DNA of 64,000 nucleotides from Alloalcanivorax marinus (GTDB lineage Bacteria > Pseudomonadota > Gammaproteobacteria > Pseudomonadales > Alcanivoracaceae): contig NZ_JADDOL010000018.1 in the NCBI RefSeq assembly GCF_016906305.1, forward strand, positions 1 to 64,000, in the 5' to 3' direction. Below are positions 62,907 through 64,000 of this stretch, piece by piece. How positions within the stretch are numbered: position 1 is the stretch's first letter; every line of letters starts with the position of its first letter. Both the position numbers and the translations under genes were made by a program. Below the pieces are notes generated by a model, which ran no database searches, had not been told where the DNA came from, and saw only the letters and a list, made by a program, of their open reading frames with translations.

Positions 62907-63657
62907 GTCCGCGCTCCCGGTGCAGCAAGCGCCCGATGATCAGGGCGAGCCCGAAACTGATCATCGCCAGCGAGGCATAGTCATGGGCCAGGGCGCGCCA
63001 GGTGTCCTGCCACTGGCCCAGGGCGCGCAGCAGCGCCACCAGCATCAGGCCCAGCCCGGTCACCAGAAAGGCCAGATCCAATCGCCGGGAATGGCGGATG
63101 TCCCGGCGCAGGGCGCGCACTTCCTCGAGGATGTCTTCCTGCAGCAGTTGCTGGCGGGCCACCTGGGCGGCCAGTTCGCCCAGGTGATCGGGCAGACCGG
63201 ACAGCTTTTCCAGCCACACCGGGTCTTCCCGGCGCAGTACCGCCAGCAGTTCCTTCAGACGTACATGGTCGTCGAGCCAGTTGCGCGCCAGCGGCCAGAG
63301 GCTGAATTCGCTGACCATGCGCTGCAGCTTTTCCAGGGTGTCGGCGGGGCCGGTGATGCGCAGGGATTCTTCCGCGTCGCCGCTGTTGGGCGCCAGCAGC
63401 CAGTGCAGCATGGCGCCCAGCGGGCCGCGCACGCGCACGTCCACCGGGCCTTCGTAGTCGTCGTGCAGTTCCACGCCGTCCTCGTAGATCAGCACATAGA
63501 GCACCCACATGGGATGCTCGCCGCGCACCCGCACCGCCGTGCCGTGCAGGGCGGCGAGCTGCTCACGGCCCCGGGGGTCGCCGGTGAGCGCCTGGTTGAG
63601 CAGGGTTTCCAGTGCCCCGTACATAAACAGCCCGGGCAACGAGGACGGCGAGGTCAT
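62896..63657 (-). CDS. UbiJ-like SCP2-domain protein with C-terminal membrane helices
   Basis: 253 residues. The first 115 residues follow the SCP2/UbiJ pattern: ALETLLNQALTGDPRGREQL, then GTAVRVR, VELHDDYEGPVDVRVRG, and LRITGPADTLEKLQ. UbiJ binds ubiquinone precursors in the soluble Ubi complex. Here the protein goes on with charged helices (about 115-190) and two hydrophobic helices (about 195-245). The usual neighbours ubiE and ubiB are not in the window (the sequence ends 340 bp further on in a different gene). Because of this and the membrane anchor it may be a paralog, so I give no symbol. Confidence 0.7.
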   Translation of the reverse strand: MTSPSSLPGLFMYGALETLLNQALTGDPRGREQLAALHGTAVRVRGEHPMWVLYVLIYEDGVELHDDYEGPVDVRVRGPLGAMLHWLLAPNSGDAEESLRITGPADTLEKLQRMVSEFSLWPLARNWLDDHVRLKELLAVLRREDPVWLEKLSGLPDHLGELAAQVARQQLLQEDILEEVRALRRDIRHSRRLDLAFLVTGLGLMLVALLRALGQWQDTWRALAHDYASLAMISFGLALIIGRLLHRERGHRD

Positions 63658-63747
63658 GGGTGGCGAAATCCTTCTGTGCGGTAAGGCGAATCCTGCCCGG
63701 GAGTATGACGAAGGGGGCGCCGGTTGCCAAAAGTTACGCGACGCCGC

Positions 63748-63776
63748 TTAAGAGGCTCAGTCCGACTATCTATACT
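63748..63776 (+). promoter_or_regulatory. Candidate sigma70 promoter before the DUF445 gene
   Basis: TTAAGA (63748-63753), 17 bp, TATACT (63771-63776). It is 145 bp upstream of the ATG at 63921. The region 63777-63920 has no gene that I can support. Confidence 0.5.
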
Positions 63777-63920
63777 GAGCGGCCACATAACATTGGCTGT
63801 TTTGACCGCCTCCCGCGCCCGTGGGAACTGTTCCCGGTGGCGTTTGCGGGCTAGGCTTGTCCAACCTCCGGGCCCGGCCCGGCGACCCGTGCGTCATCCT
63901 GGGAGGGGCTGTTCACCCAC

Positions 63921-64000
63921 ATGCTGGATTCGTTGTTTTCCCATCCGGACCTCTGGAAATACGTCAGTATGCCGTTTATCGCCGGCGCGGTGGGCTGGGC
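63921..64000 (+). CDS. DUF445-family membrane protein, N-terminal fragment
   Basis: Only the first 26 codons are in the window (MLDSLFSHPDLWKYVSMPF, then IAGAVGW). The pattern of a short N-terminus, then LWKY-x-SMPFIAG-x-VGW, is the usual opening of DUF445 (YheB/YjiN-type) proteins, which have membrane helices at both ends. GGGAGGGG lies about 15 bp before the ATG. The gene continues outside the window. Confidence 0.65.
   Translation, partial: MLDSLFSHPDLWKYVSMPFIAGAVGW

Noticed and set aside
63660-63854. Small open frame between the UbiJ-like gene and the DUF445 gene
   Set aside because: It runs across the candidate promoter at 63748-63776, lacks a ribosome-binding site and has no protein-like pattern.

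Overview
The window is GC-rich DNA from a gammaproteobacterium. It carries the smc-zipA-ligA cluster, cmoB, mnmC, cysZ, dbpA, ohr/ohrR, yheU and a UbiJ-like gene. It also holds many copies of a REP element of the type GTAGGAGCGRCTTCAGYCGCGAT. The many acyl-CoA dehydrogenases and the overall style suggest an Alcanivorax-like hydrocarbon or lipid degrader; that taxonomic guess is an inference.

Region 1 (about 1-25,080) is a catabolic region for a carboxylic acid that is activated to a CoA thioester and beta-oxidised. It starts with the tail of a TetR regulator. Next comes an operon encoding an ACAD10/11-type acyl-CoA dehydrogenase, an SDR, an APH-type phosphotransferase and a SurE-type phosphatase, then an acyl-CoA ligase, a complete branched-chain-amino-acid-type ABC importer (LivHMGF plus binding protein), a fused enoyl-CoA hydratase/3-hydroxyacyl-CoA dehydrogenase, and a pair of acyl-CoA dehydrogenases that look like catalytic and non-catalytic subunits. 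Accessory genes follow: an MDR oxidoreductase, an MFS pump, a ketopantoate-reductase-like protein, a class II aldolase, a quinone oxidoreductase and a metallo-beta-lactamase-fold hydrolase. A further acyl-CoA dehydrogenase and a PcaF-like thiolase close the region. The phosphotransferase/ACAD pair resembles the LvaA/LvaC and ACAD10/ACAD11 system that removes a 4-hydroxy group through a phosphate ester. Five promoters here share one architecture: a 13-bp dyad (RRAAY-N3-RTTYC), a short A-rich gap, TTGACG or TTGATA, then a -10 16-17 bp further on. This suggests one regulon.

Region 2 (25,074-28,606) has two small unknown genes, an AraC regulator, the OhrR/Ohr organic-peroxide pair with matching operator-like sites, and cysZ.

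Region 3 (28,607-41,820) is a two-partner secretion system: a TpsB transporter and a 3,679-residue cysteine-free TpsA exoprotein. The exoprotein's beta-helical repeats are interrupted by a helical insertion of about 215 residues. A strong terminator follows it.

Region 4 (41,828-43,807) is dbpA bracketed by two related ~230-bp inverted-repeat elements with GGGGTCGGACC ends.

Region 5 (43,971-64,000) is mostly housekeeping: smc-zipA-ligA, a lytic-transglycosylase-like lipoprotein, small conserved genes, mnmC, an AEC permease, a lipoprotein, a hybrid histidine kinase, an OYE-type oxidoreductase, cmoB, a degenerate GGDEF-like protein, a UbiJ-like membrane-anchored protein and the start of a DUF445 gene. 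REP copies have entered zipA in frame and supply the stop codons of two convergent genes. I found no rRNA, tRNA, transposase gene, prophage or CRISPR array.
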